Of a DNA stretch of 6,823 nucleotides, positions 5,567 through 6,823 are shown piece by piece. Position numbers and translations under genes: made by a program. Origin of the DNA: Chitinophagaceae bacterium (GTDB lineage Bacteria; Bacteroidota; Bacteroidia; Chitinophagales; Chitinophagaceae); contig PLXD01000174.1 of the NCBI GenBank assembly GCA_003151295.1, positions 2,615-9,437 on the forward strand, read 5' to 3'. Under the pieces are notes generated by a model that worked only from the letters and a program-made list of their open reading frames with translations, made no database searches and was not told the DNA's origin. Every line of letters begins with the position of its first letter. Position 1 is the first letter of the stretch.

Positions 5567-6823
5567 TTACCAGAACCGGATATACAGTGCAGACAGGACC
5601 AGGAGGATCGTCACGATCAGCACCATGCTGGCCGGCCGGACCTTGAACATTTCCAGGTTGAGCGCAAAAGCCTTGGCACTTATCCGTGGGCCCTGCAAGC
5701 TGACCGCTACCATCACCAGGATGGTGACGACAAAAGCCCAGCCCATGCACACGAAGAAGGGTATTTCAAAGCCTCCTTTGCCGGTAGGGAAGGCCGAATA
5801 TAGCCAGGTCTCGGTCCCCAGGACCTTTACGGCAAACTGGCCGAAGAATACCGAGGCGACAAAGCCCGTGATGATCCCGGCAATGGCAGCCGTTCCCGTG
5901 GTCCTCTTCCAGAACATGCCCAGGATAAAGGTGGCGAATACACCCGGGCTGATATAACCGGTATAACGCTGAATATACGTATATCCTCCATCCCTTCCAA
6001 TGCCCAACAGATCGTGCCAGGTAAAGAGAATGGCGACGATCATCGCGCAGACAATGGCGAGCCGTCCCGTCCATACCATCTTCTTTTCTCCGGCGCCGGT
6101 ATTGATGTATTTTTTATAGATATCAAGCGTAAAGATCGTCGAAATACTATTGGCCTTGCCTGCTAAAGAGGCTACGATAGCCGCCGTTAAAGCCGCTATG
6201 GACAAGCCTCTTAACCCACTGGGAAGGAAGCCCAGGATAGCGGTATAGGCGCCGTCCTTACTCCCTCCTGCCAATTGCGGCAAATGCCCGTTCTTATACA
6301 ATACCCAGGCTACGATACCCGGCAACATGACGATAACCGGCATCAGCAGTTTCAAAAAGCCGGCGAACAGGATCCCGGTGCGTGCCGTCTGTATGTCGGC
6401 GCCCAGCGCCCGCTGAGTAATATATTGATTGCAGCCGAAATAATTCAGGTTGCCGATCCATTGTCCTGCCATATACATCGTTATGCCCGGCAGGATAAGA
6501 TATTTATTGATCGTAATCTGCGAGTCTCCGGCCACGGGCTTTTTAAAGATCAGGTGAAAATGGTCGGGCGCATCTTTCAGCAACATATTAAACCCGGCCA
6601 GGGCGTTCTTGCCCATTCCGAATGTTTCACTCACGATGGTCAGCGCCAGGTAGGTAGTCGCCAATCCGCCGATGATCAATACGGATACCTGGATCACATC
6701 GGTATAGCCGATGACTTTCATCCCCCCCAGGGTAATGAACAGGGCGAAGATGGCCAGCACGATCATGACCGTATGAAAATAGGCGCCGCCCAGCAGCCCG
6801 TTGATGGCCAGGGCGCCCAGGTA
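5567..6823 (-). CDS. Sodium/solute symporter (SSS family), N-terminus beyond window edge
   Basis: The frame is open from base 6823 to TAA at 5567-5569, giving 418 visible residues. The internal ATG at 6766 is not the real start, because the 19 preceding codons (YLGALAING onwards) continue the family pattern. Roughly the first 100-150 residues are missing. The product is an inner-membrane SSS transporter, related to SGLT-type Na+/sugar symporters, with about ten visible membrane segments. Diagnostic blocks, numbered from the visible end: GGMKVIGYTDVIQ (33-45), YFGCNQYITQRALGA (128-142), FLKLLMPVIVMLPGIVAWVLY (156-176), and AAIVASLAGKANSISTIFTLDIYKKY (214-239), which includes the sodium-site helix. 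A last hydrophobic segment ends at the C-terminus (RFW). Substrate is probably a sugar or related organic solute, which cannot be fixed from sequence. It is followed on the same strand by the 52-codon ORF and the SGNH hydrolase, a plausible operon. Confidence 0.93.
   Translation of the reverse strand, partial: YLGALAINGLLGGAYFHTVMIVLAIFALFITLGGMKVIGYTDVIQVSVLIIGGLATTYLALTIVSETFGMGKNALAGFNMLLKDAPDHFHLIFKKPVAGDSQITINKYLILPGITMYMAGQWIGNLNYFGCNQYITQRALGADIQTARTGILFAGFLKLLMPVIVMLPGIVAWVLYKNGHLPQLAGGSKDGAYTAILGFLPSGLRGLSIAALTAAIVASLAGKANSISTIFTLDIYKKYINTGAGEKKMVWTGRLAIVCAMIVAILFTWHDLLGIGRDGGYTYIQRYTGYISPGVFATFILGMFWKRTTGTAAIAGIITGFVASVFFGQFAVKVLGTETWLYSAFPTGKGGFEIPFFVCMGWAFVVTILVMVAVSLQGPRISAKAFALNLEMFKVRPASMVLIVTILLVLSALYIRFW

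Noticed and set aside
5556..5750. N-terminal extension of the 52-codon ORF to an ATG at 5750
   Set aside because: This part is out of frame within the symporter C-terminus and Gly/Pro-rich; the signal-peptide start at 5555 is far more sensible.
5567..6766. Symporter taken as a complete 399-residue gene from the ATG at 6766
   Set aside because: The frame continues open to the window edge with family-like sequence, and SSS proteins are normally longer, so the gene is partial.

Overview
The window reads as chromosomal DNA of a Bacteroidota species, most likely a Chitinophagaceae-type soil or biomass degrader. This rests on the S8 peptidase architecture, a stand-alone LytTR regulator, a GxDLY/SGNH esterase, signal peptides ending in Ala-Gln, weak or absent Shine-Dalgarno sites and TAnnTTTG-like promoter hints. 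The assignment is inference; there is no rRNA or marker gene here.

Layout: (1) 1-1497, minus strand: a secreted subtilisin-like (S8) peptidase, cut by the left edge after its catalytic Ser. (2) 1498-1772: intergenic, with a promoter candidate for the peptidase, a good intrinsic terminator for the gene to its right, a small palindrome and a two-copy 18-bp repeat. (3) 1773-2165, minus: a single-domain LytTR DNA-binding protein, divergent from (4) 2285-3346, plus: a luciferase-like (LLM) flavin-dependent monooxygenase. (5) 3347-3416: a short convergent spacer holding most of a four-copy 17-bp tandem repeat. (6) 3417-5318, minus: a secreted protein with two SGNH/GDSL hydrolase domains and a repetitive presequence. 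(7) 5319-5566: a spacer containing a 52-codon signal-peptide-like ORF that looks like a gene remnant. (8) 5567-6823, minus: a sodium/solute symporter (SSS family) whose N-terminus lies beyond the right edge.

The symporter, the small ORF and the double SGNH hydrolase share a strand and could form one unit for deacylating an extracellular carbohydrate and taking up the released sugar; the substrate cannot be read from the sequence. The LytTR protein, oxygenase and S8 peptidase show no obvious shared pathway.

The least expected signal is a set of three short tandem arrays with 15-18 bp periods, each sitting on a gene end: across the stop codon of the LytTR gene (18 bp x 2), across the stop codon of the oxygenase gene (17 bp x 4), and inside the signal-peptide region of the SGNH gene (15 bp, about 6 degenerate units). 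The first two share the core AATYCAT. I see no CRISPR array, tRNA, rRNA, insertion sequence or convincing new defence or biosynthetic system.
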